A stretch of DNA of 64,000 nucleotides from Parundibacterium terreum (GTDB taxonomy: Bacteria; Pseudomonadota; Gammaproteobacteria; Burkholderiales; Burkholderiaceae_D): NCBI RefSeq assembly GCF_014636315.1, contig NZ_BMED01000001.1, positions 310,316-374,315 of the forward strand. The letters run 5' to 3'. Both the position numbers and the translations under genes were made by a program. This document shows positions 53,304 to 63,654 of this stretch, piece after piece. How positions within the stretch are numbered: position 1 is the stretch's first letter; every line of letters begins with the position of its first letter. Below the pieces are notes generated by a model that did no database searches, had not been told where the DNA came from, and saw only the letters and a program-made list of their open reading frames with translations.

Positions 53304-53756
53304 TTACATCTTCCCTTCGGCGCTGTTCAAAGGCCGCGCCTTGGCCTTCACCTCAACGGTTTCGCGCTTTTTATCCTTGCCTTCTATGATCAGAGTCAGC
53401 GGCACGATATCCCCTTCCTTGACCTGCACCTTCAAGCCCATCAGCATCACGTGGTAGCTGCCTGGCTTGAGCTCTATCTCCTTGCCGGCCGGGAGCTCCA
53501 GATCGGGAACCGCCCGCATCTTCATGACGTTATTGTCCATCTTCATCTGATGGACTTCTGCCGTTGCCGCTGCCGAAGTTTGCACTTCGACCAAGCGGGA
53601 ATCCTGAGGCACCTGTATTTTCATGAAGGCGCCGGTTGCTTTTTGCTGAGGTACTGTCGCCCTCACCCAGGCATCCTTTACCAGCACTTCCGCATGCGCT
53701 CCCAGGGAGGACGCCAACAAACTACCTGCTACCAGAAATTTCAAACCTGTTTTCAT
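53304..53756 (-). CDS. Periplasmic copper chaperone PCu(A)C
   Basis: The protein has 150 residues from the ATG at 53756, with a signal peptide (MKTGLKFLVAGSLLASSLGAHA). The copper-binding pattern His-x-Met...Met...His-x-Met is visible: VHQMKMDNNVMKM, then SYHVMLMGL. PCu(A)C proteins deliver Cu(I) to the CuA or CuB site of cytochrome oxidases or collect copper. The oxidase cluster of this window lies 9.6 kb away on the same strand. No senC or tonB gene is adjacent. A short hydrophilic frame extension upstream is not used. Confidence 0.88.
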   Translation of the reverse strand: MKTGLKFLVAGSLLASSLGAHAEVLVKDAWVRATVPQQKATGAFMKIQVPQDSRLVEVQTSAAATAEVHQMKMDNNVMKMRAVPDLELPAGKEIELKPGSYHVMLMGLKVQVKEGDIVPLTLIIEGKDKKRETVEVKAKARPLNSAEGKM

Positions 53757-53788
53757 AGGAATCTTCTCAGTCAAGACAATTCAGTGCA

Positions 53789-54892
<1,104 letters not shown>

Positions 54893-55171
54893 CCCTGCCG
54901 GGTTCAGCCCGGCGGTACCGGTAGATCAGAAAAAACAACATTTATATAATTAATCAAGCTCAGGCAACCTAGTTTTCTCGCGCCTGTAGCCGCCGTAGTG
55001 GCCGTCCAGGAGCGCCAGCTCTCTTCTGAGATCTGCTATTTCAAATCAAACCAGCTTGAATTTTGACGATTCTGTACCGCCATTCATGCAGACTGTCGCA
55101 AGCCGATAGATAAGTGCAGGTGCTTTCTTTACAGTGCAAGCATACCAAACCGCATTGCATGGGAGCCCGTC

Positions 55172-55456
55172 ATGAATATCACTATCTTTAGCAAAGCCCT
55201 GCTGCTGATCAGCCTGCTGGCCGCGGCATCCTATACCGTGGGATCCCATGCGCTGGCAACTGGTGAAACATCTTCCGCGCGCCCTTCCGGTATCACTTAC
55301 CCCGCTGAGCAACCGGTCGATGCACATATACAAACCGTCATCGTCAGCGCAAAGCGCCTGACACCGGCTGAAAAAACCAAGATGGACGAAATAGAAAACC
55401 TGCTTTCTACGCAAAATGCGCTGGTGCCGAAAAAACACGGCAGGATACTCACTTAG
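55172..55456 (+). CDS. Small exported protein of unknown function
   Basis: The protein has 94 residues from an ATG with a modest GGAG upstream. A signal peptide covers about residues 1-27 (SKALLLISLLAAASYTVGSHALA). The mature 67 residues are hydrophilic with a helical KRLTPAEKTKMDEIENLLST near the end. No family is recognised. It lies 95 bases before the sensor kinase gene on the same strand and might belong to that unit. Codon use appears normal for the region. Confidence 0.55.
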   Translation: MNITIFSKALLLISLLAAASYTVGSHALATGETSSARPSGITYPAEQPVDAHIQTVIVSAKRLTPAEKTKMDEIENLLSTQNALVPKKHGRILT

Positions 55457-55551
55457 GGCATTGTCAGGAAGACACAACAAAGAACTCAGCCTTGCCGCTC
55501 TGATATACACTGGCAAGCTGCAAAAATACTGCAATTTATAAAAATATCATC

Positions 55552-56898
55552 ATGAATCCGAACACTGCCCAATCCTTAGAGCGCGCTGCTAATAATTTCA
55601 AGCATGGGGTACGCATCGCCTTTGACAAAACCCTAGCCTGGGTTACCAAGTTGTCCTGGTGGAAATTTTTCCTGTTCGCGATACTGGCAATGCTGGCGGG
55701 AGCCATTCTGCAGGACACCTTGTTTTCGGCAGAAGAGAATATCGTCGTCACCAAAAAGAAAACCGATAAAAAAACCGGTAAGACCAAGGCCAAGTCGATC
55801 ACCGATGGCGACACCAATGTGGAAATCGATGGCACAGGCATCTACATCCGCAAGAACAAGGGTGACGGCAAGAACAAGCAGATAGAAATTGATGAGAATG
55901 GCGTGCGAGTCAAAAACGGCGACGAAAGTGACGTCAATGTTGCCAGCACTGCGCCCGTAGCCCCGCCGGCCAACAGCGAAAGCGGCGTACCTCCGGTGCC
56001 TCCAGTACAACCTGCTCCGCCGATGTCCATCCCCAAGGAAGGCGACGACATTCATATCAAGCTTCCGCCGGAGGTAGCGCAAGTCATCAGCAATGAAATC
56101 GAAGATGCTGTGGCCGATGCCGCCGACGAAGAAGTTAAAAGCTACAAGAAAAAATCTTCCAAATGGTTCGGCAACTTTGTGATTTTGCTGGTGGTTGGCT
56201 TGTTCGGCATGAAAGCCCTGCTGGGCGGCAAAGCCAGGGCGGAAGAAAATGCCAAGGTCGCCAATGCGGCAGCGGAACGGGAATCCTTGCTGAGGCAGGT
56301 CAGCGAAGCGCAAATGCAGATGATGCAGGCACAGGTGGAGCCACACTTCTTGTTCAATACGCTGGCATCGGTAGAGCATCTGATAGAAACAGACCCTCCA
56401 CGCGCCGCAGCCATGCAGCGCAATCTGATCCAATACCTGCGCGCCGTCCTGCCTCAAATGCGGGAAAACGCCTCTATCACCAATCTGGGCCGCGAAGCCG
56501 ATATGGTCAAATCCTATCTCGATCTGCTGAAAATGCGTATGGAAGAAAGGCTGGAAGTGGATTTCAATATGCCGGAAGGCCTGCGTAGCGCCTCCTTCCC
56601 GCCGATGATGCTGCAATCCCTGGTGGAAAATGCGATCAAGCACGGCCTGGAAGTAAAGGCGGAAGGCGGCACGCTGCGCTTCCATGCCGAAGTAGCGCAT
56701 AACAAGCTGCGCGTTTCTGTCACCGATAATGGGCTGGGCTTCGGTGCAGTACCGAGCAACGGCACCGGGCTCGGATTACAGAATATCCGCGAGCGCCTGA
56801 AGCTTTTGTATAAAGAAAAAGGCCAAATGATCATTACACCTAATCAACCCAGCGGAGTTTGCGTTACTATAGAGATTCCTTATGAATTAGCCAACTAA
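55552..56898 (+). CDS. LytS/YehU-type sensor histidine kinase with unusual periplasmic domain
   Basis: The protein has 448 residues. Helix about 36-56 and helix about 206-226 enclose a periplasmic part of some 150 residues: a Lys-rich start, then an Asp/Gly/Asn-rich stretch (residues about 85-125) that reads like repeated beta-strands, a Pro-rich segment near PVPPVQPAPP, and an acidic helix. The cytoplasmic part has the His_kinase motif EPHFLFNTLASVEHLIE with the phospho-His and an ATPase domain (LVENAIKHGLE, GTGLGLQNIRERL). It is followed by its LytTR regulator after 18 bases. The sensor domain has no family I recognise. Confidence 0.9.
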   Translation: MNPNTAQSLERAANNFKHGVRIAFDKTLAWVTKLSWWKFFLFAILAMLAGAILQDTLFSAEENIVVTKKKTDKKTGKTKAKSITDGDTNVEIDGTGIYIRKNKGDGKNKQIEIDENGVRVKNGDESDVNVASTAPVAPPANSESGVPPVPPVQPAPPMSIPKEGDDIHIKLPPEVAQVISNEIEDAVADAADEEVKSYKKKSSKWFGNFVILLVVGLFGMKALLGGKARAEENAKVANAAAERESLLRQVSEAQMQMMQAQVEPHFLFNTLASVEHLIETDPPRAAAMQRNLIQYLRAVLPQMRENASITNLGREADMVKSYLDLLKMRMEERLEVDFNMPEGLRSASFPPMMLQSLVENAIKHGLEVKAEGGTLRFHAEVAHNKLRVSVTDNGLGFGAVPSNGTGLGLQNIRERLKLLYKEKGQMIITPNQPSGVCVTIEIPYELAN

Positions 56899-56916
56899 TC
56901 AAACCTTAACGCTACT

Positions 56917-57675
56917 ATGCCAACTGCAATACTTGCTGATGACGAAAGATTGATGCGCGACCAGTTGAAGTCGCGCCTGGAACAGGTCTGGCCCGAGCTT
57001 GAAATACTGGAAGAAGCCAAGAATGGTGAAGAAGCCGTGCAACTGGTGGAAACCCATCAACCTGATTTTGCTTTCCTGGATATCCGCATGCCGGTGAAAA
57101 CAGGCCTGGAAGCAGCAAAGGAAATCGGCACCAAAGCACATATCGTCTTCATCACCGCTTACGACCAGTACGCCATCCAGGCATTTGATCATGGCGCGGT
57201 TGATTATGTGCTGAAGCCCGCCGACGTGGAGCGCCTGCAAAAAACCGTGGAACGCCTGAAGGCGCGCCTGGTCAGCCAGGCCCAGCCTAATGATATGAGC
57301 AATATGCTGGCCCAACTGGCCAAGCAGATGGGCATAGGCGGCAAACCGAATTATCTGCAGTGGATACAGGCGTCGATAGGCCAGGAACTGCGTCTGATAC
57401 CGGTAGAGGAAATCCTGTTCTTCCAGTCTGACGAGAAATATACCCGCGTACAAACAGCCACCTACGAGGCACTGATCCGCAAACCGGTGCGCGATTTGGC
57501 CGAGGAACTGGACCCTGCCTTGTTCTGGCAAATCCACAGGGCGACGCTGGTCAACGCAAAAGCCATTTCCGGTGTGGTGCGCGATCTGCGCGGCCGCCAT
57601 CTGGTGCAAATTAAAGGCCTGACAGAAAAGCTGGAAGTCAGCCGCAGCTTCGTTCATCTGTTCAAGCAAATGTAA
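56917..57675 (+). CDS. LytTR family response regulator
   Basis: The 252-residue protein has a receiver domain (residues 1-120) with the phospho-Asp in FLDIRMPVKTG and the Lys in VLKPADVERL, then a LytTR DNA-binding domain (about 145-250) with ILFFQSDEKYTRVQTATYEALI and QIHRATLVNAKAI. It is AlgR/AgrA-like, binding DNA by beta-strands and acting as an activator. It is coupled with the sensor kinase gene 18 bases upstream. Targets are not visible; the downstream terminator closes the unit. Confidence 0.93.
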   Translation: MPTAILADDERLMRDQLKSRLEQVWPELEILEEAKNGEEAVQLVETHQPDFAFLDIRMPVKTGLEAAKEIGTKAHIVFITAYDQYAIQAFDHGAVDYVLKPADVERLQKTVERLKARLVSQAQPNDMSNMLAQLAKQMGIGGKPNYLQWIQASIGQELRLIPVEEILFFQSDEKYTRVQTATYEALIRKPVRDLAEELDPALFWQIHRATLVNAKAISGVVRDLRGRHLVQIKGLTEKLEVSRSFVHLFKQM

Positions 57676-57994
57676 AACCCTGCCTCCAGGCTAAAAGCTC
57701 ACCAAAGTCCCGTTCACGGGACTTTTTTTTATGCCTGAATGCTTGGAATTTGAACTAAATGCCGTCTTTTTGCATTGCCACAAGAAAATTTATTTACATG
57801 AGACAAATATATCAGGCATTATTTATAGAGAAGGGGTCGCGCTGCAAGCAGATTACTGCAGTGCAAAACAGTGTTACTACAATACCCGCGTATTAGTTTG
57901 AACTATATAGAGTGAATCGGCTCTCAGCATCTGCAATCCGGTAAATCTGTCTTTATAAAAAATAAAATCAACCTCCAATACAAAGGAATCAAGC
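57676..57994. other. Intergenic region between LytTR regulator and M13 peptidase
   Basis: The 319 bases hold the regulator terminator (57704-57730), then AT-rich sequence leading to the peptidase gene. No RNA gene or coding frame was recognised. Confidence 0.4.
57704..57730 (+). terminator. Terminator after the LytTR regulator
   Basis: AAAGTCCCG and CGGGACTTT pair around TTCA and are followed by a T run. Confidence 0.9.
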
Positions 57995-60073
57995 ATGCGT
58001 CGTTCATTGATTGCAACTGCAGTACTGGCCTTATGTTATGCCTCCCTGCCCGCCGCGGCACTTGCTGCGCCGAATGACAGCGCCGCGCCGGCTTCCGTGT
58101 CATCCAGCAGCGCGCGCACCTCGGGTATCGATTTGCAATGGCTGGACAAGAGCGTTCGCCCGCAGGACGATTTTTTCCGTTACATGTCCGGCAAGTGGCT
58201 GGACAGCGCCGCCATCCCCGCTGACCGCGCGCGTTACGGTGCCTTCGATCAGTTGCGCGATCTGTCGGAAAAACAATCCTTTGACATCATCAGTGACCTC
58301 GCTCGCAACGACAGCCTGGCTGCCGGCTCCAATCAAAAGAAAATCGCCGACCTGTTCAACAGCTTCATGGACGAGAGCCGCGCCGATTCTTTGGACATCA
58401 AACCGCTGCAATCGGAATTTGCCTATATAGATACATTGACCAAGAAAAACCAGTTGCCTGCCATGATGGCCAAGCTGGCCAAACTGGGTATTTCCATTCC
58501 CGTGCAAAGCGGCATAGGCCAGGATGGGCGTGACGCCAGCCGTTATGCAGTTCATTTTAGCCAGGGCGGCCTGACCCTGCCGGACCGTGACTACTATCTG
58601 AAAGACGACGATGCCAAGCTGAAAGGCTTCCGCGACGCTTATGTGCAGCACATGAAAAAAATGCTGGAGATGAGCGGGCAGGCAAACGCAGACAAGACTG
58701 CTGCCGCTATCCTGGCGCTAGAGACCGAACTGGCGAAGATACAATGGACCAAGGTGGAAAACCGCAACCCGGTCAGTACCTACAACAAGACAGAAGTCGC
58801 CAAACTTCCTCAGATGCTGGCTGATTTTGACTGGACCGGCTTTTTAAATGAAAGCGGCGTCAATGGCAACGCCGACTACGTGATCGTGCGCCAGCCTAGT
58901 TTTATCAGCGGCTTGAGCAAGGTGCTGGAGAACACTCCGGTGGACGTATGGAAAACCTATTTCAAATGGCATGTGTTGAATACCTATGCACCCTTCCTGA
59001 GTAAGCGCTTTGTTGATGAAGACTTCGCATTCAGCAGCGTTACGCTGCGCGGCATACCGGAGATGCAGCCTCGCTGGAAGCGCGGTGTAAGCCGCGTAGA
59101 AGAGTCGATGTCACAGGCGCTGGGTCAGTTGTATGTGGAAAAACACTTCCCGGCTGAAAACAAGGCCCGCATGCAGCAACTGGTCGGCAACCTGCTGGTC
59201 GCGTACAAGCAAAGCATAGAAACCCTGAGCTGGATGAGCCCGGAAACAAAGAAAGAAGCGCTCGCTAAGCTGGCAGCCTTTACGCCTAAGATTGGTTATC
59301 CGGATAAATGGCGTGACTACAGCAAGCTTGTCATTGCCAAGGATGACCTGGTCGGCAACGTCATACGTTCCCGCGAATTCGAAAACCAGCGCCAGCTGGA
59401 CAAGCTCGGCAAGCCGGTGGATCGCAGCGAATGGGGCATGAGCCCGCAAACGGTCAATGCCTATTACAACTCCCGCTTGAACGAAATCGTCTTCCCGGCT
59501 GCTATCCTGCGTCCGCCCTTCTTCAATCCAGAAGCCGATGATGCAGTCAATTACGGCGGCATAGGTGCGGTGATCGGTCATGAAATCAGCCACGGCTTTG
59601 ATGATTCCGGCAGCCAGTCCGACGGTACCGGTAATCTGCGCGACTGGTGGACCAAGGACGATAAGACCAATTTCAGCAAATTGACCAATGCGCTGGTAGC
59701 TCAGTACAACGCCTATAGCCCTATTCCCGGCTATCACGTCAACGGCGCACTGACTCTGGGCGAAAATATTGCCGACAACTCCGGTCTGGCGATCGCCTAC
59801 AAAGCCTATCAGATCTCATTGGGCGGCAAGCCTGCGCCTGTCATAGACGGCTTCACCGGCGACCAGCGCCTGTTCATGGGCTGGGCACAGGTGTGGCGCG
59901 GCAAGGCACGCGATGCGGAAACCATACGCCTGATTAATACGGACCCTCACTCCCCTGCCATGTTCCGCGGCAATGGTCCGCTGACCAATGTGCCGGGTTT
60001 CTATTCCGCTTTTGGCGTCAAGGAAGGTGACAAGATGTTTGTGCCTGAAGATAAACGTACGATCATCTGGTAA
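57995..60073 (+). CDS. M13 family zinc metallopeptidase (PepO/neprilysin-like)
   Basis: The 692-residue protein has a signal peptide (MRRSLIATAVLALCYASLPAAALA). The zinc site is VIGHEISHGFDDSG (HExxH) and the third ligand lies in GENIADNSG (Glu, with the Asp that holds it). The C-terminus ends with TIIW; the common family ending is CxVW. The N-terminal peptidase_M13_N domain begins DLQWLDKSVRPQDDFFRYMSGKWL. Bacterial members digest peptides in the periplasm. The gene stands alone. Length fits the family. Confidence 0.93.
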   Translation: MRRSLIATAVLALCYASLPAAALAAPNDSAAPASVSSSSARTSGIDLQWLDKSVRPQDDFFRYMSGKWLDSAAIPADRARYGAFDQLRDLSEKQSFDIISDLARNDSLAAGSNQKKIADLFNSFMDESRADSLDIKPLQSEFAYIDTLTKKNQLPAMMAKLAKLGISIPVQSGIGQDGRDASRYAVHFSQGGLTLPDRDYYLKDDDAKLKGFRDAYVQHMKKMLEMSGQANADKTAAAILALETELAKIQWTKVENRNPVSTYNKTEVAKLPQMLADFDWTGFLNESGVNGNADYVIVRQPSFISGLSKVLENTPVDVWKTYFKWHVLNTYAPFLSKRFVDEDFAFSSVTLRGIPEMQPRWKRGVSRVEESMSQALGQLYVEKHFPAENKARMQQLVGNLLVAYKQSIETLSWMSPETKKEALAKLAAFTPKIGYPDKWRDYSKLVIAKDDLVGNVIRSREFENQRQLDKLGKPVDRSEWGMSPQTVNAYYNSRLNEIVFPAAILRPPFFNPEADDAVNYGGIGAVIGHEISHGFDDSGSQSDGTGNLRDWWTKDDKTNFSKLTNALVAQYNAYSPIPGYHVNGALTLGENIADNSGLAIAYKAYQISLGGKPAPVIDGFTGDQRLFMGWAQVWRGKARDAETIRLINTDPHSPAMFRGNGPLTNVPGFYSAFGVKEGDKMFVPEDKRTIIW

Positions 60074-60145
60074 TAAATAAGTAATTAGCAGGTAATAAGC
60101 AGGCGGGACATTCATGAAGGATGGCCCGCCCTTCTTGCGCTCAGC

Positions 60146-63100
60146 TTACTGTACGCGCTCCCGCAAATTCTTCAACAACGCGGGCAAAAGTTTTACGCCG
60201 GCATCATGTTCCATCCCACGCTCCAACAAGGCAATTGCCTGCTCGGTTTTTCCTGTTAATTGCAACACATTGCTCAGCTCCATAAGGCTGCGCTCAAAAA
60301 TAGCTCTATGGCTAGCTGCCGCTTGCGTGTGCATGGCAAGCTCCGTATCTCCCGACAATAGCGTTCCCCGGTAAATGTGCAAAAGCTGCGCCCCCAAGCG
60401 TTCGGCAGTTTCCGCTGACTCCGCAACAGCAGTTTGCTCTGCCAGCTTTTCCAGCGCCCAGATATCCAGCCAGCAAAGACCGGGATTCAGCGCCAGCTTG
60501 CCCTCGCTCAGCGTGACGGCATCGTCGCGCCGCAACAGCTTGCGTAGCCTGTGCAAAGTTGAATCAAATGAATTTTGTGCGGCATCACCATCGGCATCCG
60601 GCCACAAGGCATCCGCCACTTTTTCAGCAGCGATATTTCTGCCACCATGCGCAATCAGAAGCTTCAGAAACTCCAAGGGTTTTTTTTGCGCCTTGTGCGT
60701 GAAATGAAGCAGTTCTCCTTCTATGCTGATTTCAAAATTCCCGAGCGCGCGAATTTCAACCGGCCAGGGCCAGTTTGACAAGTCGCATCCGTCCGGTGGA
60801 TCCAGTTGCCGGGCCCTGATCAGGCGGGTCACATAGACCGCCTCTATGCCAGCGTCCAGCGCCTCGACACATAGAGGAGTGACGAGCTCCGGTATCCATT
60901 GCAAGGTATTCAGCAAGCCTTCTTGCCTGGCTTTCAAAAAGGCTTTTTGCAGCAGTTGCCTGCAAGCCGCGCGACGGCCCTGTTGAAGCTGCACATGAGA
61001 TTCGATCAGCAAGGCATGGAACTCGATCAGGGGACTGTGCATGCCCTGCAGCAGGCAACGCGCCTCGTTGACCGCGTCCGCAGCGGTCTCATATTCTCCT
61101 GCAATAGCGCACGCCATCGCAAACGCAAACAAACTATGTGCATAGGTTTTTGCAGACGCAGAGTCCGCATATAAGGCAAGCGCGCGCTGTGCTTCTTTTT
61201 TTGCCGCTACAGGATTGCCATGCAATAGAAGACTCCAGGATCTCATCATGTGCATCAGCACCAGGTCCATGCTGCGGCGCGGATCGACAAGACTATCCAG
61301 TTCAGCCAGTAGCGCATCCGCCTCTTGCAGATGTCCTGTTGAAAGGCAAGCGTGGATGTAATGGAGCAAGATAGCCGCGTGCAAGAAAAACCGCCTACCT
61401 TTAATAGCTCCTTGCTTCATTGCTGCAAACTCAGTCTTCGCAGCAGGATAGTCTGCCGACCATGCGAAATACTGCAAGCGGGACAGGCCAAATATGGTTC
61501 GGCTTAATGGGGCAAGTTCCGGCTGCTCAGCCACTGCCCGTACATGCGCCAGCACATCCTCGCAGATAGCGAACTGGCCCCGCCATGCATAGTGCTCGAC
61601 CAGGCTGGCTGCGACGGAAATCTTGAGCTTGGGCTCCAGGTCCTGGTGCAGCAATATCGTCAGGCGATGCGCGCAATCGCTCAAGGTCTGGCGGTGCGGC
61701 TGCCTGAACATGAGCGCCGCCAGCAAGCCGCAATAAGCATTGGCCTGCAACGCGACAGGCAAGTTTTGTCCGCCCTGCTGTAGCAGGTCTTCTATCCTGT
61801 CTATCCACGAATCCGCGCCCTGAAAATTCTGCTGCTGATTGACATAGCAATGTAAAATTTCCGAGACGACTGCTATTTGCCACGATGAGCTCTTGCTTGC
61901 AACAAAACCTGGATAAGAGCGCTCCAGCAATTGCCTGGCGCGTAGCGGATCAGTATAAAACTCAGTTTTCGCCAGCCAGTACAATAATTCCGGGCTAGCC
62001 TCTATCCACGCATAAGGCAAGCCATGAATCCATCGGGCAATGGTTTCAGTCTGAGCTCTGGCTATCAAGCCGTCAGCCTGCTGCAATACGATACGCTCCA
62101 GCTCTGAAAACTCTTCCAGCTCGCGATAAAGATCTACGGCAATGCCATATTCTTCACTCTGCTCCATCAATTGAGCCGACGCCTTTTGCAATTGCCTGAG
62201 TTCTTCGGCCGGCAGCCCGGCCCTCGCCTTCTTTACTAAAAATTCCCGGAACAATGCATGGAAGCGATATATTTCACCTGGGCCATTGCGTTTGTCAGTG
62301 AAAAAATTTTTCCTTGAGAGTTCTTCTACAATCGCTCCCGCGCCCGGATCTTTGGTAATTTCCATTGCCATCTTTCCTGTGTATTGCGGCAGGAATGCCA
62401 GGCTGAGCAATATTTTTTGTGACTTTTGCTCTTCGAGCTCGAAAATTTCTTCCGCAAAATAATTAAAGATCGCACCAGGCGAATGCCCTGATGACAAGGG
62501 CCAATCCACCCGGTTCCCTGCCCTGCCTCTTTCCAGCAACAGCACCAGTCCAGCAACCCAGCCCAGTGTTTTTTTTGAGAGCCTGGCAACAAGATTCTCA
62601 TCGCGCACCCCTGCCGTATCGCACAAGCGGGTAATTTCTTCCACGTCAAACCTGAGCTGGCTCCAGTCGACGATACCCAGGCTGCGATTAGCGCGTTCCC
62701 TGGCAAGCAAAGAGGGAGCTGGTGTCCTGCTGGTAATGAAAATGCGGGCAAATGAAGGCAGCTCCAGAATGGCGGCCTTGAGGAAATGATCCAGAATATT
62801 GCTTGCCGCCTGATGATAATCGTCCAGCACGATGACGCAGGGAGCTGGTAGATATTCGAAGGCGCGCCGAAAATAATTGGAATAAAAAAGAGGCAGGTTG
62901 CAGGTCTGCTCGGATGCGAACCTGGGTAGCGTGCCCATGGCCGGCGGGCAAATTTGCCTCAACGCTTCGCTGAAGTAAGAGAAAAAACTGGAAAGATCGC
63001 TATCGCTGCGATCGACGTGATACCAGAGCACGGGAGCACCGGCAGCCTCAAGATAGCTGCCGACCAGGGATGTTTTTCCGGCGCCGGGTGGGCCGGAAAC

Positions 63101-63202
63101 CCATATTGCAGCAGCCCCATTCATTTCATCCAGCAACTGAAATAGCCGGGGTCGCTGAAGTATGCCGCTAAAACGCGGCACACTGATTTTGGCATATGCC
63201 AT
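60146..63202 (-). CDS. MalT-like ATPase regulator with TPR-like repeats and BTAD domain
   Basis: The 1018-residue cytoplasmic protein begins with a STAND-type NTPase: Walker A GPPGAGKT at residues 37-44 and Walker B CVIVLDDYHQ near 125. The middle (about 330-780) is helical repeats of MalT/TPR type. The C-terminal 200 residues are an OmpR-like winged helix (EIRALGNFEISIEGELLHF, KKPLEFLKLLIAHGG, VADALWPDADGDAAQNSFDSTLHRLRKLL) followed by a BTAD helical domain. It has no LuxR helix-turn-helix at the end as MalT has. It probably senses a ligand, oligomerises with ATP and activates transcription. It is divergent from the exported protein at 63655. Confidence 0.9.
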   Translation of the reverse strand: MAYAKISVPRFSGILQRPRLFQLLDEMNGAAAIWVSGPPGAGKTSLVGSYLEAAGAPVLWYHVDRSDSDLSSFFSYFSEALRQICPPAMGTLPRFASEQTCNLPLFYSNYFRRAFEYLPAPCVIVLDDYHQAASNILDHFLKAAILELPSFARIFITSRTPAPSLLARERANRSLGIVDWSQLRFDVEEITRLCDTAGVRDENLVARLSKKTLGWVAGLVLLLERGRAGNRVDWPLSSGHSPGAIFNYFAEEIFELEEQKSQKILLSLAFLPQYTGKMAMEITKDPGAGAIVEELSRKNFFTDKRNGPGEIYRFHALFREFLVKKARAGLPAEELRQLQKASAQLMEQSEEYGIAVDLYRELEEFSELERIVLQQADGLIARAQTETIARWIHGLPYAWIEASPELLYWLAKTEFYTDPLRARQLLERSYPGFVASKSSSWQIAVVSEILHCYVNQQQNFQGADSWIDRIEDLLQQGGQNLPVALQANAYCGLLAALMFRQPHRQTLSDCAHRLTILLHQDLEPKLKISVAASLVEHYAWRGQFAICEDVLAHVRAVAEQPELAPLSRTIFGLSRLQYFAWSADYPAAKTEFAAMKQGAIKGRRFFLHAAILLHYIHACLSTGHLQEADALLAELDSLVDPRRSMDLVLMHMMRSWSLLLHGNPVAAKKEAQRALALYADSASAKTYAHSLFAFAMACAIAGEYETAADAVNEARCLLQGMHSPLIEFHALLIESHVQLQQGRRAACRQLLQKAFLKARQEGLLNTLQWIPELVTPLCVEALDAGIEAVYVTRLIRARQLDPPDGCDLSNWPWPVEIRALGNFEISIEGELLHFTHKAQKKPLEFLKLLIAHGGRNIAAEKVADALWPDADGDAAQNSFDSTLHRLRKLLRRDDAVTLSEGKLALNPGLCWLDIWALEKLAEQTAVAESAETAERLGAQLLHIYRGTLLSGDTELAMHTQAAASHRAIFERSLMELSNVLQLTGKTEQAIALLERGMEHDAGVKLLPALLKNLRERVQ

Positions 63203-63654
63203 GATTTTTCAAAAAGTGGTTTGTTACTGATCGCGGCACAAGCAAATGCAGATTCATGCATCGGCCACCGGTGAGCGACCGATCGATGTCTTCAGCACAA
63301 TGACTGGCGTATATTGCACGCGCGCTGTTGCTACGGCTGCCCTTCGTATCCGGTTTATTGTTTAAGACAGTCCGCCATGAAGTTTAGTTCACCACATCAG
63401 ATATGCCAGCGCTGATTGTCCGGCTCTGCTTCAAATCCATAAAAAAGGAGAATTAGTAAGTCATCCGCAAGTTCGCTGCCACTAATGTACACAGGCGGGA
63501 TCTCTGCAATCTCTGATGTCGTATTGGCAGTTTATTATTTATCTTCATTTTATCTGCGACAAAAATTTATCCGCAACAAGGGAAAGCAAATGCTTCCGTA
63601 GTAGCTATCAAATGCAATAGATGTCCTTTAACAAAAATTCTTAGGATAGAAATC
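63203..63654. other. Intergenic region between BTAD regulator and exported protein gene
   Basis: The 452 bases separate the divergent genes. A CACCGGTG palindrome lies at 63266-63273 and the last 120 bases before the plus-strand gene are AT-rich. No RNA gene, coding frame or clear promoter pair was recognised. Confidence 0.4.

Noticed and set aside
55046..55534. Minus-strand frame of 162 codons opposite the small exported protein
   Set aside because: No ribosome binding site or domain; the plus-strand gene has a signal peptide and is the better explanation.
55633..56700. Long minus-strand frame (355 codons) opposite the LytS-type kinase
   Set aside because: The kinase motifs are clear on the plus strand and the antisense frame has no recognised domain.
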